NCBI RefSeq assembly: GCF_013106755.1 | Contig: NZ_WHPF01000015.1 | Coordinates: forward strand, 1-64,000 | Direction of reading: 5' to 3' | DNA length: 64,000 bases | DNA from: Limnovirga soli | GTDB lineage: Bacteria; Bacteroidota; Bacteroidia; Chitinophagales; Chitinophagaceae | Shown: piece after piece, positions 34,081 to 42,843 of the stretch | Numbering within the stretch: position 1 is the first letter of the stretch | Layout of the letters: every line of letters starts with the position of its first letter | Made by a program: the position numbers and the translations under genes | Notes under the pieces: generated by a model | The model's database searches: none | Told to the model about the DNA's origin: nothing | What the model saw: the letters and a program-made list of their open reading frames with translations, nothing else

Positions 34081-35868
34081 ATGAAAAGAATATTCCTAAC
34101 AGTAAGTCTGCTTTATTGCCTTACCCAATTAAGTGCACAAACAACTTATTCAAATGCAATACAAGCCCAGATAAAACAGGTTGAAAATAACCTTGCAGGA
34201 AGAATTATAATAGACGGGAAGCCTTATAACCTGCAGGACAGAATGAAACATTATAATATTAAAGGGGTAAGTATAGCTGTTGTACAAAACTATACCTTGC
34301 TATGGGCTAAGGGTTATGGCTGGGCTGATGAAAAAGAAAAACGGCCGGTAACAAATGCCACTTTATTTAAACCAGGTTCTATTAGCAAATCATTAAATGC
34401 AGCTGGTGTATTAAGATTGGTTCAGGATAATAAACTGGATCTTTCGAAGGACATAAATGAATATTTACAATCCTGGCAATTTCCATATGACAGTTTATCG
34501 CAGGGTAAAAAAATTACTATTGCCAATTTGCTAAGCCATACTGCTGGTTTATCTGTTTATGGTGGTTTTCCTGGCTACGATACCAAAAACAAGATACCTA
34601 CCATTCCCCAAATTTTAGATGGTGAAGCACCTGCCAATACTCCCCCCGTTCGTTCTTTATTTGAACCCGGTGTAGCATTTCAATATTCAGGCGGGGGCAC
34701 CATCATTTCCCAACTCATTATTACCGATATAACCCATCAACCTTATGAAAAATATATGTATGACAGTGTGTTGAAACCATTGGGCATGCTTAACAGTTTT
34801 TATTCAACAGCGCCACCAACCAAAGAACAACTTAAAAAAATAGCAGTAGGATATACAAAAGAGGGCGAAAAGGTAGCGGCAACATTTCGTGTGTACCCCG
34901 AACAAGCTCCATTGGGTTTATGGACCACCCCAACCGAACTATCTAATTATCTAATCGAAACCCAATTAGCCTATCAGGGCAAATCTTCAAAGGTTTTAAA
35001 TAAGGAAATGGCAAGTTTACAATTAACGCCCTATATAGATAATTCTGCAACAATGGGTGCTTTTATAGGCGAAAGAAATGGCGAAAAATATTTTTTTCAT
35101 GATGCAGGAAATGAGGGATACAGGGGTTTATATTATGGAAGCGTTGAAGGTGGAAATGGGGTTGTAATATTTGTAAATTCTGATGATGGAAATATTATTT
35201 TGGAATTATTAAATAGCGTGGCTGCAGTTTACAATTGGAAAGGTTTTGACAAGATAAAAAACATAAACACCATGCAGGTACCTGAAACAATTAGCCAAAA
35301 TTACCCGGGGATTTATTTGTACGATGGCAAGCTTGCTGAAATAACCAAGGATAAAGATGGTTTACTGTATTGGGCAGATAATCAAAACTGCAGGATGTAT
35401 TTTACCTCAAACAAGGATTTTATAAATATGGAATTCGCAAGTGAAAAATCATTTATAGCGGATAGTGCCGGCAATATAACCGGCTATTCAATAAAAGTAA
35501 ACGGCACTGAATATCCGGCAGCTACAAAAGTTGTAAAAATAGACACGCTTAAAGCCAATGAAGGAGAATTAAATGCTTTTGGCTGGCACTTATTAGCAAC
35601 CAAAAGATATGATACAGCGATTTTATTTTTAAACAGAGCTAAAACAATTGAGCCAAATGATAACAGTGTAATAAAGCATCTTGCTCATTGCCATTTATTT
35701 AAAAACGAATATGACAAAGCAATTTTATTGTATAACGAATTTATCGCCACAGGGCTTAATAACCAGTCTGCTGAAAAAGAAAGTATAAAAGAGGATTTTA
35801 ATTATTTGGAGAAAAGTGGCTTTGATACATTTTTAATAGCAAAAGCAAGTGCAGCACTTAAGCTTTAA
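34081..35868 (+). CDS. Serine hydrolase of the beta-lactamase/S12 family with TPR-like tail
   Basis: The start is taken at ATG 34081 (MKRIFLTVSLLYCLTQLSAQ, signal peptide); an in-frame ATG at 34042 lacks these features. The 595-residue protein has the class C/S12 motifs SISK in KPGSISKSLNAAG, the Tyr of FQYSGGGT and HDAGNEGYRG near residue 350. The last 120 residues resemble tetratricopeptide repeats (AFGWHLLATKRYDTAILFLN, AHCHLFKNEYDKAILLYNEF). Such enzymes are D-amino-acid peptidases or esterases in the periplasm; true beta-lactamase activity is not implied. Confidence 0.9.
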   Translation: MKRIFLTVSLLYCLTQLSAQTTYSNAIQAQIKQVENNLAGRIIIDGKPYNLQDRMKHYNIKGVSIAVVQNYTLLWAKGYGWADEKEKRPVTNATLFKPGSISKSLNAAGVLRLVQDNKLDLSKDINEYLQSWQFPYDSLSQGKKITIANLLSHTAGLSVYGGFPGYDTKNKIPTIPQILDGEAPANTPPVRSLFEPGVAFQYSGGGTIISQLIITDITHQPYEKYMYDSVLKPLGMLNSFYSTAPPTKEQLKKIAVGYTKEGEKVAATFRVYPEQAPLGLWTTPTELSNYLIETQLAYQGKSSKVLNKEMASLQLTPYIDNSATMGAFIGERNGEKYFFHDAGNEGYRGLYYGSVEGGNGVVIFVNSDDGNIILELLNSVAAVYNWKGFDKIKNINTMQVPETISQNYPGIYLYDGKLAEITKDKDGLLYWADNQNCRMYFTSNKDFINMEFASEKSFIADSAGNITGYSIKVNGTEYPAATKVVKIDTLKANEGELNAFGWHLLATKRYDTAILFLNRAKTIEPNDNSVIKHLAHCHLFKNEYDKAILLYNEFIATGLNNQSAEKESIKEDFNYLEKSGFDTFLIAKASAALKL

Positions 35869-35945
35869 TTTGCTGGTATATTAACTTTGAATTTATAAAT
35901 ACAATGCTACGTCATGTTTAAAAGCTGCATCGCATTCCCTGGCGT

Positions 35946-35962
35946 ACAAGTGTGCGACGCAA
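35946..35962 (+). repeat. Dispersed 17-bp core repeat, copy 14 (forward, T variant)
   Basis: Exact core with complete shoulders; the right shoulder AGCCCAATA...TATTGCCGGGCT can form a hairpin. Confidence 0.9.
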
Positions 35963-36010
35963 GTAAAGCCCAATAGCATTCTTATTGCCGGGCTAATAAA
36001 CAGTATTGTA

Positions 36011-37129
36011 TTACATGCGTTTTTTATAATTAAGCACGGCCCATCCATTTAAAAAAATGGCAAACCCTGCAACGGTTAGCAGTTGCCGGCTAATATCGGC
36101 AAGGGTGCTACCCTTAATTACCACCATGCGTATTACCGAAATAAAATAAGCTACGGGATTAAATTTGGTAATGGTTTTTGCCCAATCGGGCATACTATCG
36201 ATAGAGGTATATAAACCACCCAGTAATACAAAAATCATCATGAGAAAAAAGGCAATTAACATACTTTGCTGTTGTGTGTTGGCATAGGTAGATACCAGCA
36301 AACCCAGACCCAGCACAGCCAGCAAATACACCATGGCAAATACATAAATGGTAACCATATTACCATAGGGTGTTATGCCATAAACTATTCTGGCTACCAG
36401 CATGCCCAGGGTGAGTACTATCAAACCCAGTATCCAAAAAGGAATAAGTTTACCCAATATAAAATGGTATTTTTTAATGGGCGTTACATTTACTTGTTCA
36501 ATGGTGCCAATCTCTTTTTCTTTTACAATGTTTAGCGATGTCATAAATGCACCTACCATGGTGAGCAATACAGCCAAAATGCCGGGTACCATAAATAACT
36601 GGTAACTCATGTGCGGGTTATACCAGGAGGCGGTAGTAATTTCTATGCGCGGCTGATCGTTTAAATGGGGCATTTGCAACCATTGCAGTCTTACATCCTG
36701 GTTATAATTGCGGATAATATTTTGCAGGTATGCTGCACCAAGATTGGCTTTGGTGCCATTAATGGCATTTACGGCCATAAATACCGGGGCTTCACTTTCT
36801 TTAACAAGGGTACGTTCAAACTGTGCAGGTATTTCCAGTATTATATCAGCTTCATCTTTTTCTACCAGATGCATGGCATCGGTATAATTGCTGTTAACCC
36901 CTACCAATTGAAAATAGCCGGATGCAGTGATTTTATTAATCATTTGCCGGGTATAACTGCTATGATCATGGTCTACAATAGCCAGGTGAATATTCTTTAC
37001 CTCAAAATTAGCAGCCAGTGGTAATAGTATTAATTGTATTACAGGCATTACCAGAATCATCCTTATGATAGAAGGATCGCGGAATATTTGCCTGAATTCT
37101 TTTTGCAATAAAAATTTTAGTGTGCGCAT
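36011..37129 (-). CDS. ABC-2 type permease (YbhR-like), distal subunit
   Basis: The 372-residue permease has one N-terminal helix, a large extracytoplasmic domain (about 40-175) and five C-terminal helices with the ABC-2 motif NIVKEKEIGTIEQVNVTP. It is the last gene of the exporter operon, 16 bp after its sister permease (37146-38255). The two probably form a heterodimer, like YbhS/YbhR of E. coli. Confidence 0.92.
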   Translation of the reverse strand: MRTLKFLLQKEFRQIFRDPSIIRMILVMPVIQLILLPLAANFEVKNIHLAIVDHDHSSYTRQMINKITASGYFQLVGVNSNYTDAMHLVEKDEADIILEIPAQFERTLVKESEAPVFMAVNAINGTKANLGAAYLQNIIRNYNQDVRLQWLQMPHLNDQPRIEITTASWYNPHMSYQLFMVPGILAVLLTMVGAFMTSLNIVKEKEIGTIEQVNVTPIKKYHFILGKLIPFWILGLIVLTLGMLVARIVYGITPYGNMVTIYVFAMVYLLAVLGLGLLVSTYANTQQQSMLIAFFLMMIFVLLGGLYTSIDSMPDWAKTITKFNPVAYFISVIRMVVIKGSTLADISRQLLTVAGFAIFLNGWAVLNYKKRM

Positions 37130-37145
37130 GGTGCTATATTTTAAT

Positions 37146-38255
37146 TTATTGCGATAACCTGATATTGTATTTTTTAATACTAATGGTTAACAATACCACT
37201 GTCATACTGGTTAAAATTAATAGCTCGTGCCATATGGCTTCAACGCCCAAACCTTTAATCATGACCGATTTTACAATATAATAAAACCATTTGGCCGGTA
37301 TGGCATTAGAAATAACCTGCATAGGCAATGGCATATTTTCTATAGGAAACATAAAGCCACTGAATATAATGGTGGGCATAAATAAACCCATTAAAGAAAT
37401 AAGCATGGCCGTTTGCTGCGTATTGGTAAAAGACGATATTAATAAACCCAGCGATAAAGAAGTGATGATAAATAAAATACTGGCTGCAAATAATAACACA
37501 ATGCTGCCGGCAATAGGCACATCCAGCAGGTACACACTTAACAATAATATGCTAATGATATTGATAATGCTTAACAGTAAATAAGGCACTGCTTTGGCAA
37601 TAATTACCATAATGGGTTTTAAAGGCGATACCAATAAAACTTCCATAGTGCCCATTTCTTTTTCTTTTACAATGGCAATAGATGTCATCATGGTGCATAC
37701 CAGCATTAATATTAATGCCATTACGCCGGGCACAAAATTATACGCACCTTTAAGCTGTGGATTATACAGCATACGTACCTGTGTGGTTATGGTATAGGGC
37801 AGTTTATTTTGCCCCATAATTTCGTCCTGATAATCGCCAATAATGGCACTGGCATAATTAGACAGTGTGGTGGCGGTATTTGGGTCAGATGCATCGGTGA
37901 TGAGTTGTATTTGCGCCGTATTGGTATGCAGCAGCGATTCCCTGAAATGTTCGGGAAAAACAATGGCCATTTTTATATCGCCCTTTCTAAATGCGGCATC
38001 AATTTCGGTATTGCTTTGCAGGTTGGTTACCAGATCAAAATAACGACTGGCATTAATGCGGTTGGCCAGTGTAATACTGGCTTCATCCCTGCTCATATCC
38101 AATATACCAATCTGCGAATTTTTTACTTCGTTGGTAAGGGCAAAACCAAATAAAACAATTTGTACAATGGGCATACCAAACAGTATAAACAGGGTGCGTT
38201 TATCCCTCCATATATGAAAGCATTCCTTTTTTACAAAACTTAAAAATTGTTTCAT
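37146..38255 (-). CDS. ABC-2 type permease (YbhS-like), proximal subunit
   Basis: The start is taken at ATG 38255 (MKQFLSFVKKECFHIWRDKR), the usual beginning of this family; an in-frame ATG lies at 38270. The 369-residue protein repeats the layout of its neighbour, with the signature SIAIVKEKEMGTMEVLLVSP and a terminal set of five helices. It lies 273 bp after the second ATPase gene, with a repeat doublet and a tandem repeat in between, so the two permeases may also be transcribed separately. Confidence 0.92.
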   Translation of the reverse strand: MKQFLSFVKKECFHIWRDKRTLFILFGMPIVQIVLFGFALTNEVKNSQIGILDMSRDEASITLANRINASRYFDLVTNLQSNTEIDAAFRKGDIKMAIVFPEHFRESLLHTNTAQIQLITDASDPNTATTLSNYASAIIGDYQDEIMGQNKLPYTITTQVRMLYNPQLKGAYNFVPGVMALILMLVCTMMTSIAIVKEKEMGTMEVLLVSPLKPIMVIIAKAVPYLLLSIINIISILLLSVYLLDVPIAGSIVLLFAASILFIITSLSLGLLISSFTNTQQTAMLISLMGLFMPTIIFSGFMFPIENMPLPMQVISNAIPAKWFYYIVKSVMIKGLGVEAIWHELLILTSMTVVLLTISIKKYNIRLSQ

Positions 38256-38334
38256 CAGCAGTATACCCAATGGGTGGTTTTGGTACTATAATATTTCATT
38301 ATTAGCCGAACATATTAACCAGCTGCAGCTTTAC

Positions 38335-38351
38335 TTGCGTCGCACACTTGT
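38335..38351 (-). repeat. Dispersed 17-bp core repeat, copy 15 (reverse, T variant; doublet with copy 16)
   Basis: Exact core; left member of a 164-bp doublet inside the exporter gene cluster. Confidence 0.9.
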
Positions 38352-38415
38352 GCGTTCCTATACAATGGCAGCAAAAGCAAATGCAAACAAATTTCATCTC
38401 ACATATCTACCTACT

Positions 38416-38457
38416 CACCATTCACCTCTCACCATTCACCTCTCAATCCTCACCTCT
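38416..38457. repeat. 14-bp tandem repeat CACCATTCACCTCT, three copies
   Basis: Two perfect copies (38416-38429, 38430-38443) and a third with three changes (38444-38457), lying between the two members of a repeat doublet. The sequence is pyrimidine-rich, like the tandem repeat at 17698-17752. Confidence 0.85.
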
Positions 38458-38481
38458 CCCAGCTGCAAAAAGAACCGAAGC

Positions 38482-38498
38482 ACAAGTGTGCGACGCAA
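38482..38498 (+). repeat. Dispersed 17-bp core repeat, copy 16 (forward, T variant)
   Basis: Exact core; right member of the doublet with copy 15. Confidence 0.9.
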
Positions 38499-38542
38499 GG
38501 AACGATCAATAGCTAACATCTTGCAGGGCCCAAAAAAATATA

Positions 38543-39289
38543 TTAATCTGCCTGCCTTACTGCTTTACGGGCCAGCTGCAAAAACACTTCGTCCATGGAA
38601 TTTGCATTGAACTGTTTTTTTAAATTTATAGGTGTATCCAATGCTTCAATTTTACCATCTACCATTATAGAAACGCGGTTACAATATTCGGCCTCATCCA
38701 TATAGTGTGTGGTAACAAAAACGGTGGTACCATTTTGGGCTGCGGCATAAATCATTTCCCAAAATTCCCGCCGGGTAACCGGGTCTACGCCACCTGTTGG
38801 TTCATCTAAAAATACAATGGCAGGTTCGTGAAAAATAGCTACCGAAAAAGCCAGTTTTTGTTTCCAGCCAAGTGGTAATGATTTTACCAGTTTGTTTTGA
38901 GATGCTTCCATATGCAGTTGCTGCAACACATCCTGCGTTTTTTGTTTAATGCGTTCATCGCTTAAGCCATAAATACCGCCGTAAAACCGCATATTTTCTT
39001 TTACGGTAAGATCTTCGTACAAAGAAAATTTCTGGCTCATATAGCCAATGCTTTGCTTTATTTTATCGGGCGAAGTATACACATCATATCCCGCAACAGT
39101 AGCTTCGCCGGAAGTGGGCAGGCTTAGTCCGCATAACATACGCATGGCTGTAGTTTTGCCGGCACCATTGGCACCCAGAAAGCCAAAAATTTCGCCCTTG
39201 CTTACTTCAAAGCTGATGGCATTGGTGGCAATAAAATCACCAAATTTTTTGGTAAGCTTATTGGCGGTTATCACTTTCCCGTTTGTCAT
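38543..39289 (-). CDS. ABC exporter ATPase, second half of a split YbhF-like pair
   Basis: The 248-residue ATPase has Walker A GANGAGKTT (39-47), Q-loop in YMSQKFSLYEDLTV, the signature region SLPLGWKQKLAFSVA (SLPLG where LSGG is usual), Walker B IVFLDEPTGG and the switch His in VTTHYMDEAEYC. Together with the ATPase at 39550-40473 it corresponds to the tandem ATPase of YbhF, here split into two genes with an 80-codon ORF between. The altered signature motif matches the degenerate half of such pairs. Confidence 0.92.
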   Translation of the reverse strand: MTNGKVITANKLTKKFGDFIATNAISFEVSKGEIFGFLGANGAGKTTAMRMLCGLSLPTSGEATVAGYDVYTSPDKIKQSIGYMSQKFSLYEDLTVKENMRFYGGIYGLSDERIKQKTQDVLQQLHMEASQNKLVKSLPLGWKQKLAFSVAIFHEPAIVFLDEPTGGVDPVTRREFWEMIYAAAQNGTTVFVTTHYMDEAEYCNRVSIMVDGKIEALDTPINLKKQFNANSMDEVFLQLARKAVRQAD

Positions 39290-39294
39290 TTTTT

Positions 39295-39537
39295 TTATGC
39301 TTTTGCCATGCGGCTTTCTATGGTTTTTACCAAATCGTTTACGGTTTGGTTGCTATGCCACTCCTGATCGTTTACACTAATTAAAAACGCTCTTTCTACA
39401 TGATTGGCCAACAGGTCCAGCTCCCAATCGGCAATATGCAGGTCATTATATAAAGACGACGATTTTTTAATACTTTTTGGTGGAATGTTCAATGAAAGGT
39501 TCATTACCTGCCTGAATTGTTTGTAGGTGAGTCTCAT
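39295..39537 (-). CDS. Acyl-carrier-protein-like small protein without the carrier serine
   Basis: The 80-residue acidic helical protein aligns by eye to acyl carrier proteins: SSLYNDLHIADWELDLLANH and VERAFLISVND, then NQTVNDLVKTI, matching the DLgaDSLDtvEL...EeeF...TV..li pattern. The phosphopantetheine-bearing DSL motif is replaced by ADWELD, so no Ser is available. It sits between the two ATPase genes of the exporter, 5 bp from one and 12 bp from the other, so it is certainly co-transcribed. A structural role in the exporter or an unrelated fold are both possible. Confidence 0.6.
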   Translation of the reverse strand: MRLTYKQFRQVMNLSLNIPPKSIKKSSSLYNDLHIADWELDLLANHVERAFLISVNDQEWHSNQTVNDLVKTIESRMAKA

Positions 39538-39549
39538 ATTTATATTGAT

Positions 39550-40473
39550 TTATTCATTTCGCATTAATGCTATAAAACAGTCTTCAATATTGGCATTGGC
39601 CTTTTGTATGTTAACTGTTGTACAACCTTTTTGGTTAAGATAGTTGCCTAACTCCTCTATGCTTATATTATCCTTCATTACCACGTGGTGATACTCTCCA
39701 AACGGATAACTGTTGGCCGCCAAACCACTTTCCCTTAACACCTGCAATAGGCCAAACATATTATCTGCTTTTACGGCCAGTAATGTGTTGTTAAACTGCG
39801 CTGTAATGACAGTGGGCTTATCTATTGAAAGTATGGCACCATTTTGCAGCAGCGCCACCCTATCGCACAAGCTGGCTTCATCCATATAAGGGGTGCTAAC
39901 CAATATGGTAATGCCCTGCTTTTTTAACTGTTGCAGCATTTCCCAAAACTCCTTTCGGGAAACTGCATCCACACCGGTAGTTGGCTCATCTAAAAACAGT
40001 ACCGATGGGCGGTGAATTAACGCGCAACACAATGCCAGCTTTTGTTTCATACCGCCAGATAGTTTGCCGGCCCGCCTTGTTTTAAAAGGCGCTATCTGTA
40101 CATATATATCTTTAATCAGGTCATAATTTTCGCGGATGCTGGTATTAAAAATGGTAGCAAAAAAATCCAGGTTTTCTTCTACTGATAAATCCTGGTATAA
40201 AGAAAATTTACCGGGCATATAACCTACTCTTTTTCTGATTTCCTTATAGTCCTTTACTACATCAAATCCATCCACAAATGCAGTGCCGCTATCGGCCAGT
40301 AACAGCGTGGTTAATATTCTGAATAAAGTAGATTTGCCGGCACCATCCGGACCAATTACGCCAAAAAGCTCTCCTGCATTAACTTTGAAGGAGATATCAT
40401 TTAACGCCTTTACCACAGATTTCTTTTCGGCCGGGTATGTTTTTATTAAATTATTAACTATAACGGCTTCCAT
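39550..40473 (-). CDS. ABC exporter ATPase, first half of a split YbhF-like pair
   Basis: The 307-residue ATPase has Walker A GPDGAGKST (41-49), Q-loop in YMPGKFSLYQDLSV, signature KLSGGMKQK, Walker B VLFLDEPTTG and the switch region STPYMDEASLC, where the usual His is a Pro-Tyr context. A C-terminal domain of about 90 residues (DUF4162-like) follows. It lies 110 bp after the HlyD gene, with repeat copy 17 between. Confidence 0.92.
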   Translation of the reverse strand: MEAVIVNNLIKTYPAEKKSVVKALNDISFKVNAGELFGVIGPDGAGKSTLFRILTTLLLADSGTAFVDGFDVVKDYKEIRKRVGYMPGKFSLYQDLSVEENLDFFATIFNTSIRENYDLIKDIYVQIAPFKTRRAGKLSGGMKQKLALCCALIHRPSVLFLDEPTTGVDAVSRKEFWEMLQQLKKQGITILVSTPYMDEASLCDRVALLQNGAILSIDKPTVITAQFNNTLLAVKADNMFGLLQVLRESGLAANSYPFGEYHHVVMKDNISIEELGNYLNQKGCTTVNIQKANANIEDCFIALMRNE

Positions 40474-40530
40474 ACTGTTTGTTTAAAATTTACCTGCGTG
40501 CCTTTGCGTTGTTGCCATACTTGCTGCAGT

Positions 40531-40547
40531 ACAAGAGTGCGACGCAA
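40531..40547 (+). repeat. Dispersed 17-bp core repeat, copy 17 (forward, A variant)
   Basis: Exact core between the first ATPase and HlyD genes. Confidence 0.9.
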
Positions 40548-40583
40548 GGGCTGCCTGATTGAAATACCAATGCCAGGCCCATA

Positions 40584-41528
40584 CTATTTGTGCTGTGTAA
40601 AAAGCACCTCGCCGTACATGCCTATTTTTAAAGTGCCATCGTTGGGTACATTTATTTTTATGGCATATACCAAATTGGCCCTTTCGTCTTTGGTTTGAAT
40701 GGTTTTAGGGGTAAACTCTGCCTTACTGGAAATCCAGCTTATTGTACCCTTATAGGTTTTAAAAGCTTTGGCGCCATCATCTACCTGAACGGTTACTGCT
40801 TGCTGTAGTTTAAGCTGGCTTAACTGATCGCCGGTGATATAGGCCCTTAGTTTAATTTCGCTGAGGTTAGCAATTTTATACAACGCCTTGCCAGGTGCAG
40901 TTACCTCGCCGGCCTCCGCATATTTGGTAAGCACTGTACCACTAATGGGGTTAATCACGGTGGATCTTTCCAGTTGATCTGCAATTTGAGCGGCTCTTTT
41001 TTCCAGTGCCGGCTGCTCGCTTAATATACTTCTATTTTGCGTGCTGGTATTGTTTAGCTGTACTTTTATCTGCTGCTCAGTTACCGCAATTTGCCTGTTT
41101 AGCATATCTATCTGGTTGCTGATATCGTCCAGTTGTTTGGTGGTGGCGGCATCGGCTTTTATCAGGTTTTCAGTACGGGCTTTTTCTTTTTGCAAATTGG
41201 CCATTTGTACTTTTTGTACTGCTATCTGGTCTTGCAGCAATTGCACCTGCGGACTGGCGTCGCTGGTTTTATTATGCAGCGCATCAATGCTGGCTTCTAC
41301 CTGTTGTTTTTGCAGGCTAAGGTTGGCAGCATCTATTACAGCTGCAAGGCGGCCTTTGGACATGGTATCGCCTTCTTTCACATCCATTTGTATAATTCGC
41401 CCGGCAATTTCTGAAGATACAATCACTTCATCTGCTTCAAATGTGCCAGATGCATCTGCCTTGCCTGTATTGCTATTGCAGGCGGTAAAAGCAATTGCTG
41501 TTATAAATAGATAGCACCATTTTTTCAT
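40584..41528 (-). CDS. HlyD/YbhG-type membrane fusion lipoprotein
   Basis: The 314-residue protein has a lipoprotein signal (MKKWCYLFITAIAFTACNSN, Cys17), a split biotinyl-lipoyl domain (VSSEIAGRIIQMDVKEGDTM and later INPISGTVLTKYAEAGEV), a long coiled coil (about 75-180) and a beta-barrel domain with LRAYITGDQLSQLKL. It bridges the inner-membrane ABC pump and TolC. It is 11 bp downstream of the TolC gene. Confidence 0.94.
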   Translation of the reverse strand: MKKWCYLFITAIAFTACNSNTGKADASGTFEADEVIVSSEIAGRIIQMDVKEGDTMSKGRLAAVIDAANLSLQKQQVEASIDALHNKTSDASPQVQLLQDQIAVQKVQMANLQKEKARTENLIKADAATTKQLDDISNQIDMLNRQIAVTEQQIKVQLNNTSTQNRSILSEQPALEKRAAQIADQLERSTVINPISGTVLTKYAEAGEVTAPGKALYKIANLSEIKLRAYITGDQLSQLKLQQAVTVQVDDGAKAFKTYKGTISWISSKAEFTPKTIQTKDERANLVYAIKINVPNDGTLKIGMYGEVLFTQHK

Positions 41529-41539
41529 TGTATAGCGGT

Positions 41540-42805
41540 TTATAGTTTTCCTAAAATATTTAAATAGCCCAATTTTGCTTGCGTTAATTGTAATTGATGA
41601 GTTACCAGGTTTTGCCTTGCCTGGTCGGCAGCATTTACTTCGCGTAAATAATCGTTGGCGGTAATTACACCGTTTTCCAGCTGACCATTACTGGCCTGCA
41701 TAACAGCTTCCCTAACGGTAATTATTTTATTGTCTACCGTTATCAGCTGTTCCAGTTTTTCTACTTCATTACCCTGTTGTGCCAGTTGTGTATCGGTGTT
41801 TAGGGTAAACAGGTCTTTTTGTACAGCAACCGTCTGGTGGCTTACGGCGATAATTTGGCGGTCTCGTTTTGTAGTATATAAACTACCCAGCGACCAGCTA
41901 AGCTTAATACCGCCGATATAGTAAAAATTAAAATCATTCATCAATTGGTTTAATCCGGGGCGGCCATAGCCACCTTGTACAAATGCGCTGGTTTTGGGCT
42001 TATTTCGGGCACTAATGAGTTTATTTTGTACTGTAAGCAGGCTATCCTGTAAGGCATATAACTGTAGTTCGGGACGTTCTACACTATCTGTATATGCTGT
42101 ACCCAGTGTGGGTAGTATTAAATGAATATCACCCCAAAAATTTTTATTGGTAAAATATTGCAATACATCCAACAGGGCTTTGCGGTTGGCATCCAGTTCT
42201 ATCTGCCGGGCATCGTTTTTTAATAACTCTGCTTCCAGTACCAGTTTATTTGTTTTAAAGGCAGTGCCATTAGCTACCTGTGCAGTTACTTTATTCAGTC
42301 CCAATTGCACATCGTTGCGTTGTAGCAGGGTTTGTTTTTTTTGTTCTTCCAGCAGCAATACGCCTAAGAAAAGCTGGTTAATACGGTCTTTTAATTTATA
42401 AAGTTCCACTTCAGTTTTTTGCTGTTCGACCAGACTGTTCACCTGTTGAATATCTTTCTGCGTTTTGGTAACACCACCATCGTATAAAAGCTGGTTAATA
42501 TCTGCCATTAGTTTGTATTGGTCTCGGCTTAATGGGTCGATACTAAAGCCGGGGAGCGAAATGGGAATTTTGGTTACTTCCGATTGGTAGGTAGCCTGAC
42601 CACTAACGGTAACCTGTGGTAAAAAAGCGGTACTTATATTTTCAATGGTAAGAAAGGCCGATTTATTAATCAGGTCTTTTTGTTGTAGTAAGGGATAATT
42701 GGCACGGGCAAAATCATAAGCCTGTTGCAGGGTTAATTCCTTAAGTGGTTGTGTAAAAGCCTTGCTGCCTGTAAAAAGTAAAATCAGAGCAATAAGCTTA
42801 ACCAT
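41540..42805 (-). CDS. TolC-family outer membrane channel of the exporter
   Basis: The start is taken at ATG 42805 (MVKLIALILLFTGSKAFTQ, signal peptide); the upstream in-frame ATG at 42835 would read through the operator at 42811-42826. The 421-residue protein has the TolC repeat layout (LTLQQAYDFARANYPLLQQ, and the second half near LQLTQAKLGYLNI). It is the first structural gene after the TetR gene. Confidence 0.92.
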   Translation of the reverse strand: MVKLIALILLFTGSKAFTQPLKELTLQQAYDFARANYPLLQQKDLINKSAFLTIENISTAFLPQVTVSGQATYQSEVTKIPISLPGFSIDPLSRDQYKLMADINQLLYDGGVTKTQKDIQQVNSLVEQQKTEVELYKLKDRINQLFLGVLLLEEQKKQTLLQRNDVQLGLNKVTAQVANGTAFKTNKLVLEAELLKNDARQIELDANRKALLDVLQYFTNKNFWGDIHLILPTLGTAYTDSVERPELQLYALQDSLLTVQNKLISARNKPKTSAFVQGGYGRPGLNQLMNDFNFYYIGGIKLSWSLGSLYTTKRDRQIIAVSHQTVAVQKDLFTLNTDTQLAQQGNEVEKLEQLITVDNKIITVREAVMQASNGQLENGVITANDYLREVNAADQARQNLVTHQLQLTQAKLGYLNILGKL

Positions 42806-42810
42806 TTTAT

Positions 42811-42826
42811 TTAACCGTTTAGTTAA
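42811..42826. promoter_or_regulatory. Probable TetR operator 2 (TTAACCGTTTAGTTAA)
   Basis: A 16-bp near-palindrome between the TetR stop and the TolC ATG, ending 5 bases before that ATG. It differs from the site at 43464-43479 at only two positions, and the flanking T is shared. Confidence 0.65.
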
Positions 42827-42843
42827 TTCAGCCATAAAAAAAT

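Noticed and set aside
34081-35868. Calling this gene a beta-lactamase
   Set aside because: Motifs are those of the wider S12 serine hydrolase group; resistance cannot be inferred.
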